A stretch of DNA of 64,000 nt from Brevundimonas vitisensis (GCF_016656965.1 NZ_CP067977.1:1178001-1242000), one strand, 5' to 3'; shown: positions 36,656-47,702, numbered from the stretch's first letter. Notes: generated by a model from the letters alone, not told the origin. Numbers and translations: made by a program.

Positions 36656-37157
36656 GCACCAGTTCAGAGCCCGGCGAAAAATAGGGGCTGCGGCTGATCA
36701 CCAGCTGGGTCGTGCCGCTGCGCCAGACAGCGATGTCTGTGGTGGTCTGCCCTTCCTGCGAAACCAGCACTGGCTGAAGGCCCAACCGCGCCACATGCGG
36801 GGCGGCGGCGGGTGACATACTGGAGAGATCGCCCTCGAAAATGCCGACGCTGCACATACCGTTGCCGTAGCTCAACTCCAGCGTGATCGTGCCTTGGTGA
36901 CGACGGCTCAGGCGCGCCATGGCCGAGGGGGGAGACTCGTGCAGCATCAAGGCGCTTTCGTCTTCGTCGAGTCGGTATCCTAGGGCCTGCGCGGTGGTCA
37001 CGGCAGCGACGATATTGCCTGTGTCCGCATAGGGCACGCAGATCTGGCCCAGCACGGTGTCAACGATCTGCGGCACATTCATCGATTGGGCCGAGGCGGG
37101 AGCCGCCACCGCAATCAGTCCGACCGTGGCCAGCCCGGCCATAAACAGGTGTCGCAT
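36636..37157 (-). CDS. Secreted hypothetical protein, possibly YbjN-like
   Basis: 173 residues with a signal peptide (MRHLFMAGLATVGLIAVAAPASAQ). Two Cys (QICVPY, GMCSVGI) could form a disulfide. The central DTVLGQICVPYADTGNIVAAVTTAQALGYRLDEDES and SYGNGMCSVGIFEG have no family I can name. Its last 20 bp overlap the convergent cobB. No operon partner. Confidence 0.65.
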   Translation of the reverse strand: MRHLFMAGLATVGLIAVAAPASAQSMNVPQIVDTVLGQICVPYADTGNIVAAVTTAQALGYRLDEDESALMLHESPPSAMARLSRRHQGTITLELSYGNGMCSVGIFEGDLSSMSPAAAPHVARLGLQPVLVSQEGQTTTDIAVWRSGTTQLVISRSPYFSPGSELVLSFRLP

Positions 37158-37213
37158 ATGCTCTTTCCTTGCTTAGAAGGACTATCCGCCCGGGGCGCGT
37201 CCCGCGCCAGTGA

Positions 37214-37984
37214 TCAGTCCTGACGCTTCGCCGCCGCCAGCTTGGCCAGGACCCGGCCCCGCCCCTTGGACAGAGCGGTGATCACGCCGCGGAAGGTGGC
37301 CACCTCCTGCTCGGTGAAACCGGCCCGGCCCAGCATGACGCGCAGATTCTGAACCATCGAGGGCCGCTTCTCGGGCGGATGGAAGAAGCCGCCTGCGTCC
37401 AGTTCCGCCTCCAGATGTTCGTACATGCCCAGCAAGAGCTGGCCCGGCGCGGGCGGTTCGGCCTCTCGGAACCGGGGCGGCGGCGCGTCCAGGATCAGGG
37501 TGCGCCACTCATAGGCATTGATCGCCACCGCCTGGGCCAGATTCAGGCTCTGGTGACGCGGGTCGATCGGGATGGTCACGATCCCCTGGGTCAGGGCGAT
37601 GTCGCTGGTTTCCAGCCCCGCCCGCTCGCCCCCGAACAGCAGCCCGACCCCCAGGCCGGAAGCCCGGTCGTCATACAGGATTCGCGCCGCCTCGCGTGGG
37701 GTCCGCACCGGCTGGCGCGTTTCGCGGCTGCGGGCGGTGGTGGCAAAAACGGTCTGCAGGTCGGCCACCGCCTCGGCGACGCTGCCGAACACCCGCACCC
37801 CGTCCAGAACCCAGTCGGCCCCCGAGGCCGTGGCCCAGGCCCGCTCCTGCGGCCAGCCGTCGCGCGGGCTGACCAGCCGCAGTTCCGACAGTCCGAAATT
37901 GGCCATCACCCGCGCCACTGCGCCGATGTTCTCGGCCATCTGGGACTTGTCCAGGATGACGATGGGGGCAGCAGGTTCAGTCAT
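37214..37984 (-). CDS. TrmJ-type tRNA/rRNA 2'-O-methyltransferase (SpoU family)
   Basis: 256 residues. SPOUT fold with the SpoU motifs ENIGAVARVMANFGLSELRLVSP (motif 1), GLLFGGERAGLE (motif 2) and IPIDPRHQSLNLAQAVAINAYEW (motif 3). Followed by a helical C-terminal extension of about 80 residues as in TrmJ (tRNA Cm32/Um32). A palindromic GTGAGC element lies 31 bp upstream of its start. trmJ is likely but the substrate is not certain. Confidence 0.9.
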   Translation of the reverse strand: MTEPAAPIVILDKSQMAENIGAVARVMANFGLSELRLVSPRDGWPQERAWATASGADWVLDGVRVFGSVAEAVADLQTVFATTARSRETRQPVRTPREAARILYDDRASGLGVGLLFGGERAGLETSDIALTQGIVTIPIDPRHQSLNLAQAVAINAYEWRTLILDAPPPRFREAEPPAPGQLLLGMYEHLEAELDAGGFFHPPEKRPSMVQNLRVMLGRAGFTEQEVATFRGVITALSKGRGRVLAKLAAAKRQD

Positions 37985-38015
37985 GGTCGAGGCTTTGTTG
38001 AGCGAAAGGTGAAAT

Positions 38016-38084
38016 GTGAGCCGAGCGGTGAGCGCGCCCGCCGTAGCATCGTCTGCTCACCTCTTGCTCACTAGCAGTGTTCAC
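38016..38084. repeat. GTGAGC palindromic element, copy A
   Basis: GTGAGC (38016), GGTGAGC (38027), GCTCACC (38055) and GCTCAC (38066) form an imperfect large hairpin, followed by GTGTTCAC (38077). The same order, spacing and joining words (GCCG-AGCA-CGTC, TAGCA-TGTTCAC) occur at 47725-47800, upstream of ruvB. Both copies are just ahead of a minus-strand start codon. Confidence 0.75.
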
Positions 38085-38095
38085 CCCGTGAGGGC

Positions 38096-39112
38096 TCACT
38101 CCGCCCCCACCATGGCCACCCACGGATCGGCGGTTCCGGCCTCGACCTCGGCCACCTTGACCGCAGGCCAGCCGATCGAGACGTCGGCCGAGGCCCTCCA
38201 GGCCAGGATGAACAGGTCACGCAGTTCCCCCGCCCCCGCCGCCAGTCGTTCGGTCGTGAAAGCAATGCCCCGCGCGTCGCCATCAACAAAGGCCCCCGCC
38301 TTTTCCAGACGATAGAAGGGCACCACATGCCCCAGCGTCGTCCTCAAGAAGACGGCCGTGCGACCCCGCATGTCATAGGAGCCCAACTGGGCCGCCGGCA
38401 TGGCCGCCTCGACCGCATCGAAGCGGACGTTGCGGCGCACGAACCCACCCTCGAACGTGCCGTGCACACGAGCGGTGGTGTAGCCTTCCGGATTGGGCGT
38501 GTTCCGGTCCCAGCCATTGTAGTGGATGCTGGTGTGCAGCGGCTGCGAGGCATCCCCGACATAGTGGCCCAGCACGCCCATGTCGCGCACGATCAGGGCT
38601 TCGCGCCGGATGCGGTCGGCCCGGTACCAGGCCTGTTTGGCCGGATCCGTCTCGCGCGCCTCGGCCGCGTTCAGCACGCGCCAATAGGCGAAGTCGCGCA
38701 CCAGCTGCTGATAGCTGTCCATGATGGCATAGGGCAGGTAGCCAGCGTCATCGACCTTGATCCCGGCCGCCAGCAGGGCCGCGTCATATTCGGACTTCAG
38801 CTCCGGCAGGGCGTCGATGGACATGCCCTGTTCGGTCATCACCCGGCCGTCTTCGATCATGTCGACGAAATGGGCGGTGTCGCGCTCGCGGTCGTGCGGC
38901 TGACCGGCCCCCTTCCAGCGGTCGGGCTCGCGCGTCAGCTCGGCCACATCGGCCACGGCCGAAGGGGTGCGCAGAAAGGCGGGCATGTCGTCCGGCAGGG
39001 CCCGCATCGCGGCCATCCCGACCATCCGGTGCCCCGTCTCGCCCCAGGCAGAGACAGAGGCGGGCGCGGCCAGCAACACCATGGCCAGGGCCGCTATGGC
39101 GAAACGCTTCAT
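38096..39112 (-). CDS. S1/P1 family secreted nuclease
   Basis: 338 residues from the ATG at 39112. Signal peptide (MKRFAIAALAMVLLAAPASVSA) is followed immediately by WGETGHRMVG; the mature N-terminal Trp and His are zinc ligands in this family. Further sites: ERDTAHFVDM (His/Asp), GHYVGDASQPLHTSIHYNGWDRN (zinc His residues). The enzyme degrades single-stranded nucleic acids and 3'-nucleotides outside the cytoplasm, probably for phosphate or nucleoside salvage. An upstream ATG at 39193 would put 27 non-signal residues in front. It ends 11 bp from the palindrome. Confidence 0.93.
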   Translation of the reverse strand: MKRFAIAALAMVLLAAPASVSAWGETGHRMVGMAAMRALPDDMPAFLRTPSAVADVAELTREPDRWKGAGQPHDRERDTAHFVDMIEDGRVMTEQGMSIDALPELKSEYDAALLAAGIKVDDAGYLPYAIMDSYQQLVRDFAYWRVLNAAEARETDPAKQAWYRADRIRREALIVRDMGVLGHYVGDASQPLHTSIHYNGWDRNTPNPEGYTTARVHGTFEGGFVRRNVRFDAVEAAMPAAQLGSYDMRGRTAVFLRTTLGHVVPFYRLEKAGAFVDGDARGIAFTTERLAAGAGELRDLFILAWRASADVSIGWPAVKVAEVEAGTADPWVAMVGAE

Positions 39113-39485
39113 CAGGAACACCTTGGGACAGTCGACGGGGGGAATGTGCGCCCCGTTTAAATCCACCGCGCGGCGGGGACCAGCCCCATCCATTCCGACA
39201 GACGATCCGCGAGCACTGACAATGACGGCGCATCAATCGCTCAGTAACCTTGAACGCAAGATGTTAAGGCCGCGAATATCGTCATCGCGCCCAAGCATCT
39301 CGTCACAGAAAATAATCGATCACCTGCCAATACTGCTCAGCACTGATTGGAAGGCCGCCCGCTGTTGCTATCCGTGATGTGGACAAACGGTCGCGCGAGC
39401 GGACGCTGCCCGCAAAATGCCTCATTTCGCCCTAACAGGGAGCACGCCGGACGTGTCGGGACCGGTGCGACCCCATTGATGCACG
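39113..39485. other. 373-bp gap without a clear gene
   Basis: Between the divergent S1/P1 nuclease and the 3D-domain gene. Its middle (about 39222-39350) is visibly less GC-rich than the flanks and holds only a weak open frame of 51 codons at 39222 without homology or ribosome site. It contains the promoters of both genes and could carry a small RNA; nothing decisive is visible. Confidence 0.5.
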
Positions 39486-40031
39486 ATGTCGAACGCTGCC
39501 GCCCTGCTGGCCCTCGTCCTGAGCCTGGCCTTTTCCCCGGTGGAAGAGCCCGTCTCCTATGACAGCGTGATCGCGGCCGAGGCCGCCGTCGCAGAGGCCA
39601 ATGTCGGCGGCACGGCAAACATCGCGCTCACGCCCGAGCAGCAGGCCCTGATGCAGGGTGAACCCGACTGGCGTCTGTCGGCGCGCCTCTATCACGCCGG
39701 TGGCGGCGGGGCGACCGGCAACGATTCTCTGGGCTGCCGCCCCGTGCCGATGCGCACCGTGGCCACCGACCCGCGGGTGGTCCCCCGCCGCACCCGCCTG
39801 TTCATCCGAGAGACGGTCGGCCTGGTCCTGCCGGACGGCACGGTCCACGACGGCTACTGGTATGCCTCCGACACCGGCGGCGCGATCCGGGGCAACAAGA
39901 TCGATCTCTACACCGGCCACGGCCGCGGCTCGATGCGCCCGGCCATGCCGCTGAACATGAGCACCCTGACCGTCGAACAGGCCGGCCGTTTCGACGGCTG
40001 CCCGCCCGCCTGGGAAAACGCGTCGAACTGA
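39486..40031 (+). CDS. 3D-domain protein (MltA-C-terminal-like)
   Basis: 181 residues with a short hydrophobic N-terminus (MSNAAALLALVLSLAFSP), a linker, and a C-terminal 3D domain: GCRPVPMRTVATDPRVVPRRTRLFI, then ASDTGGAIRGNKIDLYTG with the conserved Asp residues that give the domain its name. The domain occurs in MltA lytic transglycosylases and Rpf-like factors; here it stands alone and may act on peptidoglycan or simply bind. Transcribed convergently to the DUF962 gene, 9 bp apart. Confidence 0.85.
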   Translation: MSNAAALLALVLSLAFSPVEEPVSYDSVIAAEAAVAEANVGGTANIALTPEQQALMQGEPDWRLSARLYHAGGGGATGNDSLGCRPVPMRTVATDPRVVPRRTRLFIRETVGLVLPDGTVHDGYWYASDTGGAIRGNKIDLYTGHGRGSMRPAMPLNMSTLTVEQAGRFDGCPPAWENASN

Positions 40032-40040
40032 GCCCTGCGG

Positions 40041-40361
40041 TCAGAACTTACGACGGCCCGCCAGGGTCTCGTAGAACAGGCGGAAGTCGCCCATCAGGCT
40101 CCACAGCGGGTATTTGAACGTCGCGGGGCGGTTCTTCTCGAACGCGAAATGCCCGACCCAGGCAAAGCCGTAGCCGATCAGCGGCATGGCCAGGAACCAC
40201 CACGGATTCAGCGTCGCCACACCGACCACAAAGGCGACGATCACCAACCCGGTCCCCACGACATGAATCCGCCGGCACGTCCGGTTGGAGTGCTCATGGA
40301 TGTAATAGGGATAGAAGGCCTGGAACGAGGTGAAGCGTTCGGTCGGGGCGGCGTCGATCAT
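40041..40361 (-). CDS. Mpo1-like (DUF962) membrane protein
   Basis: 106 residues: FQAFYPYYIHEHSNRTCRRIHVVGTG, two hydrophobic helices (LVIVAFVVGVATLNPWWFLAMPLIGYGFAWVGHF), then FEKNRPATFKYPLWSLMGDFRLFYE. This matches the DUF962/Mpo1 pattern, whose yeast member is an Fe-dependent 2-hydroxy fatty acid dioxygenase; the His residues HEHSN and GHF are kept. Enzyme activity in this bacterium is inferred. It follows ftsH after a hairpin. Confidence 0.88.
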   Translation of the reverse strand: MIDAAPTERFTSFQAFYPYYIHEHSNRTCRRIHVVGTGLVIVAFVVGVATLNPWWFLAMPLIGYGFAWVGHFAFEKNRPATFKYPLWSLMGDFRLFYETLAGRRKF

Positions 40362-40407
40362 GGGCCGCAGACTGAACCCGGAACACGGCGTTTGGCAAGG
40401 TCCGCAT

Positions 40408-40427
40408 CCCTCCCCCTGAGGGGAGGG
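40408..40427 (-). terminator. Hairpin after ftsH
   Basis: CCCTCCCC-CTGA-GGGGAGGG, an 8-bp stem, 10 bp past the ftsH stop. No T-run, so either a weak terminator or part of a palindromic repeat. Confidence 0.45.
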
Positions 40428-40437
40428 ACTTGGTCGA

Positions 40438-42372
<1,935 letters not shown>

Positions 42373-42399
42373 TCGGTCCTCGGTCGTGGAACCGACGTC

Positions 42400-43716
42400 T
42401 CAGGCGACGTCGGTCATGAAGGCTTCACACGAAAATAGGGCGTTCGACGGCTTTGCGCCATGGACGGCGTGGCCGAGGTCGCGTTCGTGCGTCGTTTGGT
42501 CCAGTGCCAGCGCCAGTCTTCCTTCGACCAGCGATCGCACCCTGGCCTGTCGCTGTGCAAGAACCGGCGCAGTGTCGCCATCCCGGATCAGCACAGGCCA
42601 GGCCGCGCGCGCGGCCGGGGGCAAGGGGGCCAACTCCGCCCTGTCGGCGGGCGACAGCTGCGCCATCCGTCCCACGGCGGGACCGACGCGCCAGCCTCGC
42701 TCGGCAGTTTCGATCTCGAACCGGCCGTCCCAGACGACGGCCTGACCCGGCCCCAGCGCCACAGGCGAGGTCGGCCGACGGCCGAATTCGCCCGGCTCCC
42801 TGGCCACGATCACTTTGTCGCCATCGGCCATGATCCGCGCCCCGCACAGGGTGGCCGTGAAGATGTGGCCGGCCCTCAGCCGATCGGTCACCGACTGCAG
42901 GCGGTCGCTTCGCGGCAGCCTGTCACCGCCGCCAGCGCAGACCAGTGCCGCCGAAACGACACGGCCCGGGGCGTTGCGGGCGACTTGGACAACGCCATGC
43001 GCCGACGACCAGTCCTGACAGGGGCCGAGGCCCCGCGCCGCTCCGATCACCTGGGAACCGCCGCTCGAAAGGCGGCCCAACGCCAGACGTGCCCGCGACC
43101 GCGCGAACCGCAGATCCGCATTGGCGGGGTCCTCGATCCAATCCAATCCTCGGGCGGTCAGCAGCGCGCGCAGCTCGGCGCGAGCCACATCGAGCAGAGG
43201 ACGAAACAGCATCAGCCCCCGTCCCTCGGGCCAGGCCGGTGACGGCGACCACTCGGAAAGGCGGCCGAGGGTCGATCCGTTCTGCCGCATCCACTGGCTT
43301 TCCCGCACGTCGTCGGCGGTGTGCGCAAAAAGGACCACATCGGCCCCGGCCATGCGTGCCGCCTCGGCGATCAGGGCGTGCCGCGCCGCACGCGCGGCGG
43401 CGGGCAGACCGGAAACAGGCTTCACCCCGTTCCAGGACAGGCCCTGCCATGCCGCGCCGGACCGGCGTGCGGCCCGTCCGGCCAGCTCGGTCCAGTTCGC
43501 GCTGTCGGCTGTCAGTCCATGATCAACGGTGAGCGCCAGCAGGCGGCGCCCCCGCGAGCGGGCCCAGTCGGCAGCCAGAGCCAGCAGGGCCATCGAGTCC
43601 CCGCCGCCTGAAAGGGCCAGGGCGACAGGAGAGTCGATATGGGCGCAAAGCCGGGCATCCAGGCGCGCGAAGAGCCGTTCGGTCAGATCAGGCGCGAGGG
43701 CCGTCAGCGACGGCAC
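42400..43716 (-). CDS. tilS: tRNA(Ile)-lysidine synthetase
   Basis: 438 residues. N-terminal PP-loop ATPase with ALSGGGDSMALLALAADWARSRG, TVDHGLTADSANW and AARAARHALIAEAARMAGADVVLFAHTADDVRES. It modifies the wobble C34 of tRNA-Ile(CAU) to lysidine so AUA is read as Ile. The C-terminal half, from about 300, is the tRNA-binding domain. It starts 13 bp inside the end of ybgF (4-codon overlap) and ends 27 bp before ftsH. Confidence 0.95.
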   Translation of the reverse strand: MPSLTALAPDLTERLFARLDARLCAHIDSPVALALSGGGDSMALLALAADWARSRGRRLLALTVDHGLTADSANWTELAGRAARRSGAAWQGLSWNGVKPVSGLPAAARAARHALIAEAARMAGADVVLFAHTADDVRESQWMRQNGSTLGRLSEWSPSPAWPEGRGLMLFRPLLDVARAELRALLTARGLDWIEDPANADLRFARSRARLALGRLSSGGSQVIGAARGLGPCQDWSSAHGVVQVARNAPGRVVSAALVCAGGGDRLPRSDRLQSVTDRLRAGHIFTATLCGARIMADGDKVIVAREPGEFGRRPTSPVALGPGQAVVWDGRFEIETAERGWRVGPAVGRMAQLSPADRAELAPLPPAARAAWPVLIRDGDTAPVLAQRQARVRSLVEGRLALALDQTTHERDLGHAVHGAKPSNALFSCEAFMTDVA

Positions 43717-44555
43717 CCGAGCCGGGTCTTGATCTCCGTCACGCGGGTCTTCAGGGCCGGCGAGGCCGAGGCGGCATAGCGGGCGTCGAACTCATACAAG
43801 GCCCGGCAGGCGTCGTCCCCCTTGGCGTCCGCCGCCAGGGCATTGGCCAGCTTGACCGTCGCCTCACCGGCCCAGGGGGTCGTGGGCCAGCCGCGCAGGG
43901 CCGCCGCATAGGCCGAAATGGCCGACGCGGTGTCTTCGCGGTCGAAGAAGATGTCACCCAGACGATAGTTGGCCACGCGCGCCTCCGCCGCATCCGGCCA
44001 GGTCACGATGACCGTTTCCAGGGCGCGCTCGCCCCGCGCCGGGTCGCTGGACAGCATCCGCTGCGCCGCTGCCAGGTCGCCTGCGGCCGAACCGGTCGGA
44101 GAGTTGGCCACGATCGGCCCGGTCATCTCGGCCGCTTCCTTCGCTGCGGTTTCCAGCTCTTCGACGCGGCTTTCCGCATCGGTCAGCCGGTTGCGCAGGG
44201 CGGCGTTGTCGCGCTGGCTCTCATCCAGCTGAAAGCCCACCCGCTCCAGGTCGCCATTGACCCGGCGCAGGGTCGCCTCGACATCGCTCAGGCGCCGATC
44301 CATCGACGCCACCCGGCCTTGCAGGGCGACGAACTCCGGATCGGGCTGGGTCAGGCTGACGACCTGTTCGCCATTCAGCCGCGCGATGCGGCTTTCCAGA
44401 CGGCGCACACTGTCGGTGAGGCGATTCAGGGCGCGCGTGTCCCAGACGATCGCCTCTTGCGGCACGGTCTGGGCCACGACCGTTCCACCGACCAGGGTCA
44501 GGCCGATGGCGACAACGGCAGCGGAGCGGGTGCGGAGAAAGGAGGGCAGCTTCAT
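43704..44555 (-). CDS. ybgF: Cell division coordinator CpoB / Tol-Pal YbgF
   Basis: About 283 residues from the ATG at 44555 (or 44558). Signal peptide (MKLPSFLRTRSAAVVAIGLTLVGGTVVAQ), a long coiled coil (RLESRIARLNGEQ ... RVASMDRRLSDVEATLRRVNGDLERVGFQLDESQ), and a C-terminal TPR region (PARGERALETVIVTWPDAAEARVANYRLGDIFF ... YEFDARYAASASPALKTRVTEIKTRLG). In Gram-negatives it links peptidoglycan synthesis to outer-membrane constriction via Tol-Pal. The tol and pal genes that usually precede it are absent here; DUF3667 takes their place. Confidence 0.93.
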   Translation of the reverse strand: MKLPSFLRTRSAAVVAIGLTLVGGTVVAQTVPQEAIVWDTRALNRLTDSVRRLESRIARLNGEQVVSLTQPDPEFVALQGRVASMDRRLSDVEATLRRVNGDLERVGFQLDESQRDNAALRNRLTDAESRVEELETAAKEAAEMTGPIVANSPTGSAAGDLAAAQRMLSSDPARGERALETVIVTWPDAAEARVANYRLGDIFFDREDTASAISAYAAALRGWPTTPWAGEATVKLANALAADAKGDDACRALYEFDARYAASASPALKTRVTEIKTRLGCRR

Positions 44556-44598
44556 CATGGCGTCTGTCGTTCCACCGATTTGCGGCCTCTGCAAGGCA

Positions 44599-45729
44599 TC
44601 AGGCGCCAAGTCCCAGCAGGATCACCGCAACGATGAACAGGGTGATGGCGAACAGGCTGAAGAACAGCAGCAAAAGCGTCCGCCACAGGGCCGAAAAGAT
44701 CGACAACCCATAGGTGCCCTTCAGCTGGGCAAACATGTGCACCGGCGGGCTCAGCATCATCAGGATGGATATCAGGCCAAGCGGTGCCGCGATCCAGCCC
44801 GGCGCGCTGCCGGCCAGCCCGCCCACGAAGGCCAGCCCCATGGCCAGGATGGCCATGAAGGTCAGGGAATACAGAACGAAGACCCCGTGGTCGTACCAGG
44901 TGAAGCCCTGCTTCCAGGCAAACATCAGCCAGACGAAGGGGATCGACAGCGGCACCAGAAGAAAGGCGAACTTATAGAGGGTCTGCTGCACCTTGTAGAA
45001 CGCAAAGTCCGGGTTCGACAGCTTGTGCAGGATCTTCTCCTGAAACTTCTTGTCGCCGATCCCGATGTTCACATTGCCGTCCTTGACGGCGTCGGCGACG
45101 CCAGCCTGCCAGCTGCCGGGCTGCAGGCCGTCCGGGCGAGGGCCGGCGGTGCGGGCCTGCTCCAGCGACCGAACCTGATCCTCCAGCTCTGTCAGCAGGG
45201 TTTCCAGGCCCGTCACCACCGCCGCGGCTCCCGGCTCCCCGGCCTGGAGCCTGGCGCGGGCCTCGGCCAGATCCGCGCGCGTTTCCACGACATTCTCGCG
45301 CGCATCCGCCGTGCGGTCTTCAAGCGTCGCGATCCGAACCGGACCTTCCGAGCCTCCGCCGAAGCTCAGCAGGAAGAACATCAGAAAGACGGTGAACAGG
45401 AACAGCGCCAGGGGCGAGACGTATCGGGTCCGCTTGCCGGCGATCCACTCGCGCGTCAGTCGGCCGGGATTGAGCAGAAGCAGCGGCAGGGTGCGCCAGA
45501 TCCGGGCGTCGAAATGCATGACGCCGTGCAGCACCTCTTCCACCAGATGCAGCAGCGAGCGATGGACATGGGTCGGCTGACCGCAGTTGGCGCAGAACTT
45601 CCCGCTGACCGGCTCGCCGCAATCGGTGCACTGTCCGTGGGCGTCGCCGGCATGGCCAACCGGCCGCTCGATCGCCCCGGCCAGCAGACCGCCCGTGGCC
45701 GCTCCGCCCGCTGCCTCGATATCCATCAT
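44599..45729 (-). CDS. DUF3667 zinc-ribbon membrane protein
   Basis: 376 residues. Cys34/37 and Cys46/49 (CTDCGEPVSGKFCANCGQ) form a zinc ribbon, followed by LHLVEEVLHGVMHFDARIWRTLPLLLLNPGRLTREWIAGKR, typical DUF3667, several C-terminal transmembrane helices (VSPLALFLFTVFLMFFLLSF and others after residue 230) and a coiled-coil stretch between them. Function unknown. It lies between ybgC and ybgF, where tolQRA-tolB-pal usually are. Confidence 0.87.
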   Translation of the reverse strand: MMDIEAAGGAATGGLLAGAIERPVGHAGDAHGQCTDCGEPVSGKFCANCGQPTHVHRSLLHLVEEVLHGVMHFDARIWRTLPLLLLNPGRLTREWIAGKRTRYVSPLALFLFTVFLMFFLLSFGGGSEGPVRIATLEDRTADARENVVETRADLAEARARLQAGEPGAAAVVTGLETLLTELEDQVRSLEQARTAGPRPDGLQPGSWQAGVADAVKDGNVNIGIGDKKFQEKILHKLSNPDFAFYKVQQTLYKFAFLLVPLSIPFVWLMFAWKQGFTWYDHGVFVLYSLTFMAILAMGLAFVGGLAGSAPGWIAAPLGLISILMMLSPPVHMFAQLKGTYGLSIFSALWRTLLLLFFSLFAITLFIVAVILLGLGA

Positions 45730-45772
45730 GATCCCCCAACCCGACGCTCAGATTGTGCCGGTCGGGGCAGGG

Positions 45773-46228
45773 TCAGGCAAGCGGCTCCAACCAAGGTCGA
45801 ACGGCTTCAACCAGGGCCGGGGTCGGGCGACGGGGGCGTCCGTCCATGTGGATGCAGACCACCTCCACCTGCGCCCGGCACAGCACGTCCTCGCCCCGCA
45901 TCACGGCCTGGGAGATCAGCAGCCGTGGCCCCTTCACGCTGTCATAGGAGGTCCGCACCGTCAGGGCATCGTCGATCCGCGCGGGCTTCAGGAAGCTGAG
46001 GTTCAGCTGCGACACCACGAAGGCCATCGGCCGTTCGCCGTCCAGCAGCTCGGCATGGCCGATGCCCATCGATCGCAGACAGTCGGACCGCCCCCGCTCG
46101 AAATAGCGGACATAGTTGGCGTGATAGACCAGGCCGGTGAAGTCGGTGTCTTCGTAATAGACCCGCACCGGCAGGACATGGACCCGGCCGTCGAACCGAC
46201 CGGCGGTGGGGCTGTCGGACAGGCTCAT
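45773..46228 (-). CDS. ybgC: YbgC family acyl-CoA thioesterase
   Basis: 151 residues, hotdog fold: VRVYYEDTDFTGLVYHANYVRYFERGRSDCLRSMGIG, with the catalytic Asp in YEDTDFTGLVYHANY. Hydrolyses short or long acyl-CoA; first gene of the Tol-Pal operon in most proteobacteria. Its ATG overlaps the stop of the upstream small gene (ATGA). Following genes here are DUF3667 and ybgF rather than tolQ. Confidence 0.94.
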   Translation of the reverse strand: MSLSDSPTAGRFDGRVHVLPVRVYYEDTDFTGLVYHANYVRYFERGRSDCLRSMGIGHAELLDGERPMAFVVSQLNLSFLKPARIDDALTVRTSYDSVKGPRLLISQAVMRGEDVLCRAQVEVVCIHMDGRPRRPTPALVEAVRPWLEPLA

Positions 46229-46602
46229 TGCGGCGCTCCGGCGGTGGGCGGTTCCGGAAATCCGGGACAGTCGGCCGTCATCATGGCGCGAAACTCGGTG
46301 TTGAGCGGGTCTTCGCTCAGCAGAATGCGGTGGGGTCGAGACACAAAGGCGACGGGGGGCTGGCCCGATCCCGACGCCACATAGCCGCAGACGACCGGGC
46401 CCCTGCCCTGCTCTATCAACCGCACCTCTGCGTCCGGACCTAACCGCGCCACGGCCTGGCGCAGCACCCGCTCCGGCGCGGTCTCCTCGCTCCAGATCGG
46501 CCGCAAGCCCTGACTGGACGCCCAGACCGCCACAGCCCCCAGGACGACGACCGCCAGGCCCAAGCCGGCGATCAGTCGATTTGTCGAAATGCCGCGCGCC
46601 AT
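46225..46602 (-). CDS. Hypothetical membrane-anchored protein
   Basis: 125 residues: one N-terminal membrane helix (LIAGLGLAVVVLGAVAVWA) and a periplasmic domain with two Cys (VVCGYVASG, ADCPGFPEPP). No family recognised. It overlaps ybgC by 4 bp and sits 66 bp downstream of ruvB, so it probably belongs to the ruv-ybgC transcript. Confidence 0.68.
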   Translation of the reverse strand: MARGISTNRLIAGLGLAVVVLGAVAVWASSQGLRPIWSEETAPERVLRQAVARLGPDAEVRLIEQGRGPVVCGYVASGSGQPPVAFVSRPHRILLSEDPLNTEFRAMMTADCPGFPEPPTAGAPQ

Positions 46603-46667
46603 CGGCAGAACATGCCGCTCTTTGCCCGCGCGGTGAAGAGGCAGGTCGAGGGCGATGCCGCCATCCC

Positions 46668-47702
46668 TTATTCGAACAGGCCCGCCTGCCCGGCTGTGCT
46701 CGGCTTCGGCGGTTCGGCCAGGCCCAGGTGCGCATAGGCGCGGGCACAGGCCATGCGGCCGCGCGGCGTCCGCTGGATGAAGCCCTGCTGCAGCAGATAG
46801 GGTTCGATCACGTCCTCGACCGCGTCGCGCGCCTCGGCGATGGCGGCGGCCAGGGTGTCCATGCCGACCGGCCCCCCGCCATAGTTCTCGATCAGGGCCT
46901 TCAGGAAGCGGCGGTCGTTGGCGTCCAGCCCGGCCTCGTCGATCTCCAGACGGCTCAGCGCCCGGGCCGCGACGATCCGGTCGATGACGCCCGCCCCTTC
47001 CGCCTGGGCAAAGTCGCGCACCCGCCGCAACAGCCGCCCGGCCACGCGCGGCGTGCCCCGCGACCGGCTGGCGATCTCGCGCGCGCCCTCGTCATTGATC
47101 GGTGCACCCAGCTTGCGCGCCGCCCCGGTGATGACCCGCACCAGTTCGTCGGGCGTATAGAACTCCAGCCTCAGCGGAATGCCGAACCGGTCCCGCAGCG
47201 GCGTGGCCAAGAGCCCCGCCCGCGTCGTCGCACCCACCAGAGTGAACGGGGCCAGATCGATCCGCACCGACCGCGCCGACGGTCCCTCGCCGATGATCAG
47301 GTCCAGCACATGGTCCTCCATGGCGGGATACAGGATCTCCTCCACCGTCGGGGCCAGGCGGTGGATCTCGTCGATGAACAGGACGTCGCGCGGTTCCAGA
47401 TTGGTCAGGATCGCTGCCAGATCGCCGGCTTTGGCCAGGATCGGGCCGCTGGTCGCGCGGAACCCCACGCCCAGTTCCCGCGCCACGATCTGCGCCAGGG
47501 TCGTCTTGCCCAGGCCCGGCGGTCCGAACAGCAGCACATGGTCCAGCGATTCCCCGCGCGCCCGGGCCGCGTCGATGAAGACCTTCAGGTTGCCCTTGGC
47601 CGCCTCCTGTCCGACGAACTCAGACAAGGCCTCCGGCCGCAGCGCGCGGTCATACTGCTCGCCGGGGGCGGCATCGGGCGAGATGATGCGGTCGTCGGTC
47701 AT
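46668..47702 (-). CDS. ruvB: Holliday junction branch-migration helicase RuvB
   Basis: 344 residues. AAA+ ATPase with [20 protein letters not shown] (Walker A), [11 protein letters not shown] (Walker B), [21 protein letters not shown] (sensor 1/Arg finger), C-terminal winged helix ending [20 protein letters not shown]. Drives branch migration with RuvA; RuvC cuts. A palindromic element lies 23 bp upstream of the start. Order ruvC-ruvA-ruvB on the minus strand is the usual one. Confidence 0.98.
   Translation of the reverse strand: MTDDRIISPDAAPGEQYDRALRPEALSEFVGQEAAKGNLKVFIDAARARGESLDHVLLFGPPGLGKTTLAQIVARELGVGFRATSGPILAKAGDLAAILTNLEPRDVLFIDEIHRLAPTVEEILYPAMEDHVLDLIIGEGPSARSVRIDLAPFTLVGATTRAGLLATPLRDRFGIPLRLEFYTPDELVRVITGAARKLGAPINDEGAREIASRSRGTPRVAGRLLRRVRDFAQAEGAGVIDRIVAARALSRLEIDEAGLDANDRRFLKALIENYGGGPVGMDTLAAAIAEARDAVEDVIEPYLLQQGFIQRTPRGRMACARAYAHLGLAEPPKPSTAGQAGLFE

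Noticed and set aside
39222..39377. 51-codon open frame in the gap before the 3D-domain gene
   Set aside because: No ribosome site, unusual composition for this genome and no homology pattern.
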